From Dermacentor variabilis (lineage: Eukaryota; Arthropoda; Arachnida; Ixodida; Ixodidae), in the NCBI RefSeq assembly GCF_050947875.1, contig NC_134573.1, forward strand, positions 30,960,115 to 31,024,114: a DNA stretch of 64,000 nt, given 5' to 3'. A program made the translations under genes and the position numbers. Position 1 is the stretch's first letter, and every line of letters starts with the position of its first letter. Positions 46,590 to 57,180 of this stretch are shown in pieces. The notes beneath the pieces were generated by a model that saw only the letters and a list, made by a program, of their open reading frames with translations, ran no database searches and was not told the origin of the DNA.

Positions 46590-46946
46590 ACGTTCATCAC
46601 CTATAAAACATGCTAAGTGATTTATCTGGTGAGAAGCTTGTTTGTGTTTATCTGTATTAAGCAGGCTGTTCACAAGCTGTCGATGGCACCAGCTGGAAAA
46701 TTCTCCAGTTAGTGAAGTGCGCCTTCCCGCAATGCCCCCTCGGGCACTCAGTCACCTGGGTTCAGCGAAGTGTACTTTACAGCAAAGCAAGAAGCGGCGC
46801 GCTCCAGCGCTGTAGCAGACGACGCGAAGCACCTCCCCTGGGTCCGTGTTCGTGTCCGTTTCGATGCGCCACCGTGCCGGATGCACTGGCGCCCCGCAGA
46901 GCGCGGTCACGGTGAGCCGTGTTCACCCTAAGAGTGGACGAGACTG
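46590..46946. repeat. Right terminal inverted repeat of Tc1-like element
   Basis: The intact terminus: on the complement it starts CAGTCTCGTCCACTC after TA. It pairs with 38868-39207. Confidence 0.88.
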
Positions 46947-46948
46947 TA

Positions 46949-47300
46949 CATTGCTAGCATGTCGGCTAGGGTCTTGTTCAGGCGCTCCGTGAGACCATTC
47001 GTCTCCGGATGGTAGGCAGTTGTCCTCCTGTAACTTGTCTGGCTCTATTGCAGAATGGCTTGCGTGAGCTCTACTCTGCAAGCCGTTCCTCTGTCGGTGA
47101 TGAGGACTTCTGGAGCACCATGTCGCATCAGGATGTTCTCGGCGAAAAATTTTCCCATTTCGGCAGCGCTGCCTTTCGGTAGAGCTTTAGTTTCAGCGAA
47201 GCGGGTCAGATAGGCCGTCGCCACGAAGATCCACTTATTTCCGGAAGTTGATGTCGGAAAGGGTCCCAACAAGTCCATCCCGATCTGCTGAAAAAGTCGG
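46949..47300 (-). pseudogene. E4 integrase core
   Basis: Minus-strand reading MDLLGPFPTSTSGNKWIFVA, then RFAETKALPKGSAAEMGKFF and RHGAPEVLITDRGTACRVEL. The first catalytic Asp is in MDLLGP context and the second in ITDRG. The third block is interrupted by the Tc1-like insertion: TNGLTERLNKTLA-like sequence runs up to the TA at 46947. Confidence 0.82.
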
Positions 47301-48533
47301 CAAGGAGGCTTGATCGGCTGTAGTAATCCCGCTGGCCTTGTCGGTGGTGCCTTGCGTCGCTGACAGTCTCAGCATGTCCTGACGTAACGGGCGACATGGG
47401 TGGTTAGGTGCGGCCAGTAATACCGTTCTGGTATCCTCGATAGCGTCCGGGAGAAACCGAGGTGCCCAGCGGTCGGATCGTCATGTAGGGCGTGCAGTAC
47501 TTCTGGACGCAGCGCGAACGGAACAACAAGAAGGTACTTGGTGCGGACTGGTGAGAAGTTCTTCACGAGTAGGTTGTTTTGAAGCGTCAACGAAGACAAT
47601 CCACGCTTAAATGCCCTAGGTACAACGTCGCTGTGCCCTTCCAAATACTCGACTAGGGCTTTTATCTCCGGGTCCCCTCGTTGATGTCCGGCGAAGTCTT
47701 CCGCGCTTATTATTCCACGGAAGGCGTCGTCATCCTCGTCATCATTCGGCGGAGCGTCAATGGGCGCGCGTGATAGGCAATCGGCATCTGAGTGTTTTCG
47801 TCCGGTCTTGTATGTTACAGTGATGTCGCATGCTTGAAGTCTGAGGCTCCACCGTGTCAGCCGTCCTGAAGGGTCCTTTAAGTTAGCCAGCCAACACATC
47901 GCGTGATGGTCGCTGACCACTTTGAATGGCCTGCCATATAGGTAAGGGCGAAGTTTCGCTGTAGCCCAAACGATGGCGAGGCATTCCTTTTCCGCTGTAG
48001 AATATTTGCCTTCCGCTTTTGACATCGACCGGCTAGCATAAGCTATCGCCTGTTCGACTCCGTTTCTCCTCTGGACTAGAACGGCACCGAAGCCTAGGCT
48101 GCTGGCGTCAGTGTGGATTTCTGTATCGGCGTGCTCGTCGAAGTGCGCAAGTACGGGCGGCGACTGCATGCGTCGTTTGAGTTCTTGAAAGGCGTCGGCC
48201 TGCGGCGTTTCCCACTCGAACTTGACATCACATTTAGTTAGCTGTGTCAGTGGCTCAGCGATGCGTGAAAAGTCCTTGACAAATCGCCTGTAGTAGGCAC
48301 ACATGCCAAGAAATGTACGCACTGCCTTCTTGTCGGTGAGCTCCGGGAACTTTGGTATGGCAGCTGTCTTCTGCGGGTCGGGGCGGACTCCAGAGTTGCT
48401 GATGACGTGGCCTAGAAACAGAAGCTCATCGTAAGCGAAGCGGCACTTTTCTGGCTTCAGAGTGAGCCCTGATGACTTCATGGCCTCCAATACTGTTACA
48501 AGCCGCCTAAGGTGATCGTCGAAATTTCCGGTG
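47301..48533 (-). pseudogene. E4 RT thumb, RNase H and integrase zinc finger
   Basis: A long 373-codon frame (47369-48490). Residues 1-80 are RT thumb (LLFLGHVISNSGVRPDPQKT, FLGMCAYYRRFVKDF). RNase H follows with [43 protein letters not shown] and [13 protein letters not shown], so all four acidic residues are kept. The C-terminus has the integrase finger LHDDPTAGHLGFSRTLSRIP and ends ARYVRTC at a stop. At the N-side the frame is cut at 48533, where it joins LTR sequence, so the polymerase palm is lost. Confidence 0.88.
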
Positions 48534-48939
48534 AAGACGAGTAAGGAGGCAGCAAAACTGTGATTACCGAAACGAGCGTTTTATCGGGCGAGCTCGTGCC
48601 CTCAAAACCAGGCTACAGTCAAGGAACAACGGTTGCGGCGAACACGATCGGCGGTCGTCGAAATCTGATCGGCGGGTCGAGCCCGTCGGCTTTTATACAT
48701 CAATCGTCGAATGTTCCAGCCTAATCGCTGGGACCCGCGTGCTTTCTACAAAGTTCTACAATATTCGCGTCGCGCACACATGCGATCAGATTGCACAAGG
48801 TTCGGTCACAGACAGCGGATGGAAGCATCGATAACATTCGAGAAACTTCCGATAGGTGTAGGCGCGTCCTGCTCTGTGCGATAACATTTCTTAGCGATGA
48901 AACTTGTCGCCCGATAAAAACAAACAAGTACACGTGTCA
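48534..48939 (-). repeat. E4 5' LTR, 3' edge deleted
   Basis: Aligns with 37844-38262 from GTAAGGAGGCAGC onward and ends ACACGTGTCA. The first 14 or so bases (plus orientation) are missing and RT sequence abuts directly, marking the junction of a deletion of several kilobases. Confidence 0.8.
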
Positions 48940-49007
48940 ATAACAATCATTTTCGCGTTGAGTTAGTGAGTCGGCAAATACTACGAAGACAAAGATGCGC
49001 TAAATAT

Positions 49008-49404
49008 TGTTGCACTCTTCAATGACGCGCACTAAACAAACAGGTTTATTGGGGGCGAACTTCTGCCTGGAAACTCAAGACTAAAGTACTTTTGCGCAAT
49101 TTTCAAGCAGAGTCAACAGACGCCTCTTCAACAGTGAACCGCGTCTCCACACTGGACACACTTTCACGCACACCGAAAACCAGTAGCCACGTCGTGAATT
49201 TTCCTTGGATGGGGGGACTCAGGCGCTGCCGCGTGCACGTTCACGAGGGACACGCGCTGTCTCGGCATGCTCGAGGCGTTGCTGGCGCTCATCTAATGGC
49301 GATGCGATGAGTAATTCCTAGGGACTTTCAGCAATGAGGCGCTTGAAAAGGTACGTACCTCACGAGAGTGCTCGTAACTGGCATGTGAAGAGCTCTGTGC
49401 GGCA
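49008..49404 (-). repeat. E6 3' LTR (about 397 bp)
   Basis: Starts TGTTGCACTCTTCAATG and ends GCTCTGTGCGGCA. Matches 56441-56832, e.g. GTGAACCGCGTCTCCACACT and GGCGATGCGATGAGTAAT. Confidence 0.85.
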
Positions 49405-49549
49405 TTAGACACCCTCCGAAAACACATCGTCGCGATTCGTGGGAACCAAATTGATATATAGAAGTGTTTTCATTGCCTGTCGCAGTAAGGCTTCATGCAG
49501 TAAAGCCGATTTGAGCGCTCTTGTTCATGAAGGATGACTTCGTAATTCA

Positions 49550-50510
49550 GGTCATCTACCCGCCGAATACCAATCTAAGGGCCAAAGTATCGGCGAAGGA
49601 GTTTTTCACATAGTCAAGGACGCACTGGTGTCCATACCCACACGTTATCGCCTGACTGGTACTGAACTTCTCTGCGGCGCAGGTTGTAGTAGCCTGCGTC
49701 CCTGCGTTACTGCTGGCGTATGCGGAACCATGCCATCTGCCAGGCTTCTTCAGCTCCTTGTAGGAAGTCGTCGGCGTCGTGCGGGTAGCTGTTGTCATCA
49801 TCTACTGACAACATAGCACCCAGTGTAGTTGTGACTGTACAGCCAGGGACCAGTGAAAGTATAGTGACCAGAGTTGTCCTGTACAGCCATATTATAGGCG
49901 AAAGTGGCGTAAGGCAAGATTGCGTCACGTGTCTTTTGTTCGAGATCGACATACATGGACAGCATGTTGGCCAAGGTTCGGTTTAGAATTTCCGTCAGGC
50001 CGTTTGTTTGGGGATGGTATGCATTGCTTGTCCTTTGAGTGGTGGGAGCCATGTTCATCAAACATTGGAGCAAATCAACTGTGAAAGGCGTTCCTTGATC
50101 GGTAATCGCGACCATAGGTGCAACATGTCGGACTACTATGTTACAAACGTAGAAATTGGCGAGTTCAACTGCAATTCCTCACTCAAGGCAACCAGTTTCA
50201 GCATATCGTAATAAATAGTCCGTCAATACTACTATCCATCTCTTCCCTGACGATGATGTTGGGAACGATCGAAGAAGATACATTCCAACTTGTTGAAATG
50301 GAGTCTTCAGTGGGCCTAATGGTTGGAGAGAAGGCTGGCCAATTTCAAGGGTGGTGTTTTCCCCCTTTGGCATTGGCAACTTGTCTTCACGTAATGCTGC
50401 ACCGATGCTAACAATTTAGGCCAGAAGTATCTGAGACGAATTCTGGCGAACGTTCGGCTAACACCTAAGTGACCCGACGATGGTACATCATGACAGCCTT
50501 CCAAAATTTC
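49550..50510 (-). pseudogene. E6 integrase
   Basis: Fragments in several frames: zinc-finger side PSSGHLGVSRTFARIRLRYF and CQCQRGKTPPLKLASL (50316-50504); core ITDQGTPFTVDLLQCLMN and YHPQTNGLTEILNRTLANML (49798-50115), keeping Asp and Glu; C-terminal VWTPVRP-like and RRYFGP-like pieces near 49560-49640. Many frame breaks. Confidence 0.78.
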
Positions 50511-52290
50511 CGGTCTAGAACTAGATTGTTCTAGTTTTCTAGAACAATCTCCCCACCATACTTCAACAAATCTGCTGTTACATGATCATTCACAGCTGCC
50601 TTCCCCATTTGCATAGCTCCCAAGGCTTTCTTTACTTCTTCCGGCGTTACTTGTGGGATTTCAAATTCCTCTAGGCTATTTTCTCTTCCGTTATCGTCGG
50701 GGGTGGCACTGGTACTGTATAAGTCTCTATAGAACTCCTCCGCCACTTGAACTATCTCATCCATATTGGTAATGATATGGCCGACTTTGTCTGTTAACGC
50801 ATACATGTGATTCTTTCCTATTCCTAGTTTCTTCTTCACTGCTTTTAGGCTTCCTCCGTTCTGAGAGCATGTTCTATTCTAACCATATTGTACTTCCTTA
50901 TGTCAGCTGTCTAACTCTTGTTGATTAACTTGTGAAGTTTTGCTAGTTCTAGCTGTACGGTTAGAGACTTTCTTACATTGGCATTTCTTGATCCGACCTT
51001 TCTTCTACTGAGATAACTTACTTTTATCCTGTCCAACGGAGTTACCACTGACTTCGAACGACAGAAAGCTGAGCTAGTTGGTAAGGATTCATTATGCAAA
51101 AAAGAAGTGAGGCGTGCATACAGGACACAAGAGTAGAGAAGTGGAGAAGTGGATAGTCGGCGGTCGTGTTGTCCACTTTTCTAGTCTTGTGTCCTGTCTG
51201 CACGCCTCACTTCTTTTTTGCATAATGAACCACTGACTTCTATTGCACACTCCTTAATGATGTCCATAAGAGTATCGTTCATTGCTTCAACACTGAGGTC
51301 CTCTTCCTGAGGTAACGCCGAATACCGGTTCTGCAGCTTGATCCGGAATTCCTCTATTTTTCCCTCTTACCGCTGACTCATTGATCGGCTCCTTATGTAC
51401 CAGTTTTTTCCGTTCCATTCTCAAGTCTAGGATAATTCGAGTTCTTAGAATTCTTTGGTCACTGCAGCGCACCTTGCCGAGCACGTCCACAACTTGTATG
51501 ATGCCAGAATTAGCGCAGAGTATAAAGTATATTTCATTTCTACACTCGCCATTCGGTCTCCTCCACGTCCACTTTCGACTATCCCGCTTGCCGAAGAAGG
51601 TATTCATTATCCGCATAGTATTCTGTTCTGCAATCTCTACTAACAACTCTACGCTGCTATTGCTAGAAGCTACGCTAAATTCCCCCACTGACTTGTCTCT
51701 AGCCTGCTTCTTGCCTACCCTGGCATTGAAGTCGGCCATCAGTACAGTGTATTTTGTTTTGACTTTACCCATCGCCGATTCCAAGTCTTCATAGAAGTTT
51801 TGGAGTTCCTGGTCATCATGACTGGATGTAGGGGTGTAGACCTGTACAACCTTCAATTTGTACCTGTTATTAAGCTTCTCAAGGAGACCTGCCACCCCCT
51901 CGTTAATGTTATAGAATTCCTGTATGTTACCAGCTATATCCTTATTAATCAGGAATCGGACTCTTAGTTCTCTTCGCTCCACTAGGCCCCGGTAGCACAG
52001 GACGTGGCCGCTTTTTAGCACTGTATATGCTCCTTTTGTCGTCCTAACTTCACTGAGCCATATTATATCCCATTTACTGCCGTCTAATTCCTCGAAAAGC
52101 ACTGCTAGACTCACCCCACTAGATAACGCTCTAGCCTTAAACGTTGCCAGGTTCAGATTCCCCAGCAGCTGTGAATGAACTGACCACTGTGGCGGTCAGA
52201 CTTCTGACGCAGCAGAGGGTGCTAAGAATCCGTGGGACCGGAGAGGCCGCCATTGGAATCTGAACCTTCAGGCTTACCATCCAGCAAATA
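50511..52290 (-). mobile_element. RTE-clade element inserted in E6
   Basis: The 5' part holds an endonuclease/exonuclease/phosphatase-type domain, 275 codons at 51287-52114: WDIIWLSEVRTTKGAYT, VQVYTPTSSHDDQELQNFYE, TVLMADFNARVGK and WTWRRPNGECRNEIYFILC. The consensus Asp after the last block is Glu-Ile (NEIYF), so catalysis is doubtful. The linker and RT start (EEFYRDLYSTSATPDDNG, 50531-50839) follow, and the element stops at GGEIVLEN, before the RT fingers. The missing 3' part, together with the lost RNase H/integrase connection of E6, suggests one later deletion. A foldback insertion lies at 51058-51228. Confidence 0.82.
51058..51228. mobile_element. 171-bp insertion with near-perfect hairpin and 12-bp target duplication
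   Basis: The direct repeat accactgacttc (51046-51057 and 51229-51240) flanks the insert. Its last about 140 bp (51088-51229) form a foldback: TTCATTATGCAAAAAAGAAG at the left, CTTCTTTTTTGCATAATGAA at the right, arms of about 65 bp with a short loop near TAGTCGGCGG. The first 30 bp (CGAACGACAGAAAGCTGAGC...) are unpaired. Removal restores the RTE sequence seen at 14830-14850. Confidence 0.82.
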
Positions 52291-52760
52291 GAATGGTGAT
52301 GGCTGACAGCATGGAACGGCCTACCGTAGAGTTGTTTCGAACTCGCTGATGGCCCATGTGACAGCGAAACACTCCTTTTCTGTCGCAGAGCAATTTGTTT
52401 CAGCTTTCGAGAGGGTTCGGCTAGCATACGCTATGAGTTTCTCTTCCCCATTTGGCCGCTGAACTAGAACCGCGCCGAGACGAAGATTTCTTGCATCTGT
52501 ATGGACTTTTGTGTCCGCTGTCTCGTTTAAATGGGCGAGGGTTGGTAGGGCTTGCAATCGTTCTTTTAATTCAATGAATGCACGTACTTGTTTAGTGTTC
52601 CACATTAGGTCCACGTCTTCTTTAGTAAGTCTCGTTAGAGGTTGGGCAATTTTGGAGAAGTTTTCTACAAATAGACTGTAATAAGCGCATAGTGCCAAAA
52701 ATTGTCGTATTCTCTTCTTGTTTGTCGGCTTTGCAAATCGCGCCATGGCAGCAGTCTTGT
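52291..52760 (-). pseudogene. E6 RT thumb and RNase H
   Basis: Thumb FLALCAYYSLFVENFSKIAQ, then RNase H KVHTDARNLRLGAVLVQRPN (Asp kept), AYASRTLSKAETNCSATEKE (Glu kept) and SHHHSICWMVSLK, where the third Asp position is Ser-His. It ends abruptly at the RTE 5' end. Confidence 0.78.
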
Positions 52761-53290
52761 CGGGATCCGGACCAATACCTTTCGCAATAATTACGTGACC
52801 CAGGAAACGAAGTTTTCGGAATCCAAGCTAGCACTTTTCCGGTTTAAAGGTCAGGCCTGCTGAGCGTATGGCTTCGAGCGCTAGCGCAGCCTCTGTGCAT
52901 GCTGGTCCAATGTTGCGAAAAATGCAAGAACGTGGTCTAGGTAAACTAAGCATGATTGTCATTTCAGACCCAAGAGGACATTGTCCATCATGCGCTGGCA
53001 TGTCACCGGCACACGAAAGAGGCCGAATACTAGCGTTTTGAACTCACATGTCATCTTTGTTTATGAAAGCAATTTTTTCATGGTCTCTTTCATCTACTTC
53101 AATTTGCCAATACCCCTTCTTGAGTTCTAATGAAGAAAAAGAGCATTGCATGTCGTAGTCGGTCCAAGGTGTCATCAGTGCGTGGCAGGGGGTATACATA
53201 TCACTTGGTCCCGCTGTCCCATTTCCGGTAATCGACGCAGCTCTTTTCTCACAAGGACTACAGGCGACGCCCACGGGCTGTTTGATCACC
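52761..53290 (-). pseudogene. E6 reverse transcriptase
   Basis: The palm has LELKKGYWQIEVDERDHEKI, where the catalytic Asp of Ser-x-Asp-Leu is Glu. Near 52960 the active site reads CLVYLDHVLAFF, so the second Asp of YLDD is His. Substitution of catalytic residues plus stops shows a dead enzyme. The fingers are partly deleted around 53230. Confidence 0.75.
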
Positions 53291-54121
53291 GAATGACATC
53301 GTCCTCAAGCATCTCTTGCACCTGACTCTTTATGACCTCTCGTTCAACCGGTGACATTCGGTGCGGATGTTGGTATACTGGCCTGGTCGCTTCGTCTGTT
53401 ATTATACGGTGTTTTACAATCGGTGTGCACCTTACTTTTGACGAGGTGGAGAAGCATTCTGCGAAGTCATTTACAAGGTTCTCCATCATTTCTTTCTGGG
53501 CTGGCGACAGACTTGGATTGATCGCAACTGATGTTACGACGTCATGCGTACTTTCCGCAGCAGGCGATCTTGACGCTAAGCAACATACATCTGTGACTGC
53601 AGTAAGCCTGCGCAGGAAGGCGATGGCTATGTTCTTTGCGGTATGCTGAAATTCACTTCCGAAATTCGTCGGCAATACATCAGCACACCATCGCGTAGTT
53701 AGACAATTCCTCGCGCCACGCACATACCTTTCTCTAACAGTAGCTCGATGTTGGTGCCCGCTATACTTTCCGAGTCGTCGAATGCTTCGTTTCTTACGCG
53801 AACCAGCACTCTGCATTGTGGTGCCACGGTTTTGTAATCGTCGGTAACCCGCGAGACAACGTGCTTTGTCTCCTCCGACTCTTGCATGTCTATAGCCTGC
53901 TTCGTAGAAAATGATACACTATAATTCTGCAGGTTAATTATGGCACCATTTGCTAGAAGGAAGTCCATTCCGAGTATTACAGCCTTCGAACATTCTGGTA
54001 GTATGACAAAATCAGCGACGTAAGAAAAACTTAGAAATCCGATTCTCGTTGTACATAAAGCCCCTCCATACACGTTTCCGCCGACCAGGTTAAGTACCGC
54101 CAACCTGCCCTCCTTCTCCAC
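53286..54121 (-). pseudogene. E6 protease C-terminal half and spacer
   Basis: Frame 53699-54121 has FVILPECSKAVILGMDFLLA and NGAIINLQNYSVSF, the end of the aspartic protease; the catalytic Asp-Thr-Gly half is missing, lying where the dispersed repeat now sits. The spacer (53286-53816) has LVNDFAECFSTSSKVRCTPI and KHRIITDEATRPVYQHPHRM leading to RT. Confidence 0.78.
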
Positions 54122-54986
54122 GCCCCTCTCCCCCTCACCCCCTTAGCTTCCGGTGTCAAGCGGAACTTACGTAGCTGCAGCTTCCTGTTCCGAGTGGAAG
54201 TGACACTTTGTTTTTTAGCGTTGTTTACTTTCGCGCCGCTGGAGAGGCTTTAATTGCACGAGCTGCGGTTGAAACTGTGAATGCGATTACATCCAAGAAC
54301 TACCGCCTACTGTAACCAGCGATCTGCTCGTGTTCGCTGCTTCGCGTCAACCTGCGACGGGTTGTGGCACGCGCGACAAAGTACAGTGGAATGTAGTGCG
54401 TGGGCGCTTGGAGACCACTGCCGCTTTTCGTGCATTTGGACAACAGCGACCCTGACCTACTACTTCAGCGGAATACACCAGCTTGTCCCCTTTGCATTCT
54501 TCTTATTGTGACTGCCGCAGCTCTGCTAAGCACGCGCGGGCGTCTCACCATCGTCTAACAGCAGTCAAAGCAGAAATTCCCGAAGCGCAACTACAGGAAG
54601 TGGAAACGCCGGAACCGGAAATTTTTAAACCGGAAATGCCGGAACCGGAAATACCGGAACCGGATTTGGTGTGAGGGGAAAAGGCGTCGCACAACAAAGG
54701 TTGTCGCTACTTAAGAAAGCGGGGGTGGCGCGTAGATGCAGGGGCTTTAGTTGTACATTTACCCAGAGGCCTAATGGGGTGCGTACCAGCGGTGCGTATC
54801 TGGGGTCCACTCCACGGCATAAAATATTCTTTTCAGTTCCTTGGTAAGTGCATATCATACGACGGAATAGTCAGCACCTGTCTCAAATAATTCTCTCGAT
54901 TAGCGAACGTCTACGGTAATACGCAAGTCTGAAAAAGTTCCCTCTTCACTTTTCCTATTCATCCCTTTCCGTTCGTCGCTGCTGTT
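54122..54986. repeat. Dispersed repeat with CCGGAA minisatellite, inserted in E6
   Basis: Lies between protease and gag of E6 and matches neither. A run of CCGGAAN words (GCCGGAACCGGAAATACC type) fills about 54608-54666. The region around 54230-54500 (GCCGCTGGAGAGGCTTTAAT, GCGTGGGCGCTTGGAGACCA) recalls a common tick repeat. No clear ends or target duplication seen. Confidence 0.5.
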
Positions 54987-56440
54987 TTATAAACTTGATC
55001 GAGGATCTTGGCTTTTTCGAACGGCAGTGGCCTCCCCTCGAGAGGTCACTGGCTTCAATTTTCCTGACGTTGGCTCAGTGATCGTTAGCGCGTAGCTGGG
55101 GGTTAGCGCGTAGCTGGCGTTAGATCGTGGCTGGTGTATGCATCTAGCAGCCTGGTCCTGTCGTCTGGTCAAGTAGTCCTGAATTTCGATGGGTCTTTCA
55201 CTAATACGGGGACCAGGTACATTTATCGTAAAGCGGCGAAGACCTGCTTTGCGATATGGGCACGATCTGTAAAAGAGTCCAGCTTCTCCGCAGTGAAAAC
55301 AGAGTGGCGTCCGGTCGGGTGCACGCCACACGTCACTTTTTCATGGCCTCAGCTCTGCTAGTAAATGTCCACTGCGCAGAGCCGGCTGGCGGCTGCTGAG
55401 GGTCGTGAATGGAGCACTATGCCCAGTCGGCTTTGCATAACACATCAGCGTACGTCAGTCGGCGACGTACCGGTGGTGGTTGTTCAAGATGCACAGGCGG
55501 CGCCTCAAGTCTTGGGTGCAGAATGGCGTGCCGAACTTCATTCAGAATGACGGCGGCCAGAGTTGAAACTGGCGACGTGGCTTCCGGTTGCTGCAGATTT
55601 CGAAGCTCCTCCTTTATGATTGATCGCACCTCTTAGCGCTTCAGGCTTACTTCCTGGGTCTTCTGACAGGAGGTCGGCTGGTGCGCTGTAGATATCGCGA
55701 TTGTAGGTATGGGCACGCTGCTGCAGCGCCTTCTCTATGTTCGTCGCTTCGGTGCAAAACTCAGCAACACTGTGTGGTCGGTTGCGAACCAGTCCTACAA
55801 ACAGCTCCTGCTTCACGCCACGAATCAGATGGCGTGATTTCCTCTCTTCGGTCATGTTTAGATCAGCGCTCTTGAAGTGGCGGGACATGTGCTCGATATA
55901 CATGCCGACAGTCTCGTTAGTGCGCTGGTTTCTGGCTAGGATAGCGCGCTCTACCTTCCCTTGCCGATCAGTGCTGGCATATGTGGCAAGCAACTGTCCC
56001 CGAAATTCTTCTCATGAAGAGAGCGCCGCTTCATGTTTCACGTACCATGTTCTCGCTTACTCTTCTGACACGAAGTACACGTTTCGAAGCTTCCGTGCCT
56101 CTTCCCAGTCGTTGAAATCTGCGACTCGCTCGAAGTGTTCCCACCAGCCTTCCACAACTTCGAACGTATCACCGTGGAAGGACTTGGGCGTGCGTGGTGG
56201 GTACATGATGAGCTGGGACGATGCTAGCGGGCTGGTCATGGTTGCACCGTCGCTGGTAACTGTTGCCTGCACTGATGAAGCAACAGGAAGAGTTACGAAC
56301 TCGGGCGGGTCTCCTGGGAGGCGGCGGCTTGTGCACTGGTGTACTAGAGTCAGTTCTCTGGGTTCTAATCGCTCAGGGTCGGGGCTCTGCACTCTTGCGA
56401 ACTGGGGTCGTCCAATCATACCACGCACCTCCAGCAGAAA
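54987..56440 (-). pseudogene. E6 gag
   Basis: From 56440 leftward: MIGRPQFARVQSPDPERLEP, then the capsid start TPKSFHGDTFEVVEGWWEHF with RVADFNDWEEARKLRNVYFV, then RNQRTNETVGMYIEHMSRHF and KQELFVGLVRNRPHSVAEFC (55538-55993), and the knuckle CFHCGEAGLFYRSC (about 55260), in which the His ligand is Leu. Frame breaks near 56055, 55630 and 55360. The possible primer-binding site is CTGGAGGTGCGTGG next to the LTR. Confidence 0.82.
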
Positions 56441-56832
56441 TGTAGCACTCTTCAATGAGGCACACTAAAGAAACTGGTTTATTGTGTGCGAACTTGTGCC
56501 GGGAAACTGAATACTAAAATATTTTCACAAAATTTGCAAGGAGAGTTAACAGGCGCCTAATAAACAATGAACCGCGTCTCCACACTGAACACGCTTTCAT
56601 GCGCCCCGGAGACAAGGAACCACGCCGTGACTTCCCATCGGACGGGGGAACTCAGGCGGTGCCGCGTGCGCGTGCACGGGAGGCACGCCATGTATCGCCA
56701 TGCGCCTAGCGTTGCTGGCGCTCCCCTAACGGCGATGCGATGAGTAATGCCTAGGGGCGTTGGCGATGAGGCGCTTGGAAGGGTACTTTATGAGAGTACT
56801 TGTAACAGGCATGTGGAGAGCTCTCTGCGGCA
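56441..56832 (-). repeat. E6 5' LTR (about 392 bp)
   Basis: Starts TGTAGCACTCTTCAATG and ends CTCTGCGGCA; matches 49008-49404 with many scattered differences. Followed by atgt. Confidence 0.85.
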
Positions 56833-56849
56833 ATGTTTCGGATAGAAAT

Positions 56850-57180
56850 ATAAAAGAGTATTGATTGATCGATTGGTTGATTGATTGCTTGATCGATTGA
56901 TTTATTGATTGATTGAGTACCTTTTATTGTTTAAAAGCAAGGTGACGCTTCTGGGAGTCTTCATAAGTTGTAACGTCTAGTTCAGGAGGCGAGAGGCTTG
57001 TGCTGCATGGCGAGCTCGCTCTGCTAATTGGAGCTGATGGTCGACTTCAGGGTAAGACAGCGCAGCCTACTAAGGCTCCAGCACAGAGCCTTCGAGCGCT
57101 CTGAACTCGACCTTGGCACTCTTAATAACCAGGCGATTATCTTCAGAGCACTCAATTTCGATTAGCCGAATGTAAACCGC
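56850..57180 (-). mobile_element. Probable LINE 3' end with (TCAA)n tail
   Basis: A TTGA-rich run (56860-56925) borders GGAGGCGAGAGGCTTGTGCT and CTCCAGCACAGAGCCTTCGA, words I associate with a tick LINE 3' region. No protein is recognisable. Confidence 0.35.

Larger units (their letters stand above)
38868..46946 (-). mobile_element. Tc1/mariner-like DNA transposon with long terminal inverted repeats
   Basis: It sits at a TA duplicated on both sides (38866-38867, 46947-46948); removing it restores the E4 integrase reading (CGACGTA|CATTGCTAGCAT, as in E3). Long inverted repeats, 38868-39207 and 46590-46946, agree over more than 300 bp. The right terminus reads CAGTCTCGTCCACTCTTAGG on the complement; the left has lost about 28 terminal bases. 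A transposase N-terminus is at 39190-39633. E3 is inserted in it at 39889-45523, so its own length is about 2.4 kb. Confidence 0.85.
37844..48939 (-). mobile_element. E4: Ty3/gypsy element carrying nested insertions
   Basis: LTRs at 37844-38262 (3') and 48534-48939 (5', shortened) belong to one family. Own coding sequence remains in two blocks: 46949-48533 (RT thumb, RNase H, integrase N-part) and 38358-38866 (integrase C-part). The Tc1-like transposon separates them at a TA. Gag, protease and the RT palm are deleted: RT sequence DHLRRL runs directly into a 5' LTR that lacks its first 14 or so bases. The target repeat is unclear (atag left, ataa right). Confidence 0.8.
49008..56832 (-). mobile_element. 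E6: Ty3/gypsy element with RTE and other insertions
   Basis: LTRs 49008-49404 and 56441-56832 bound minus-strand gag, protease, RT, RNase H and integrase in the standard order. Flanks are atat (49004-49007) and atgt (56833-56836), a target duplication with one mismatch. An RTE fragment sits between RNase H and integrase and a dispersed repeat between gag and protease. All frames are badly broken, so it is older than E3. Confidence 0.85.
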
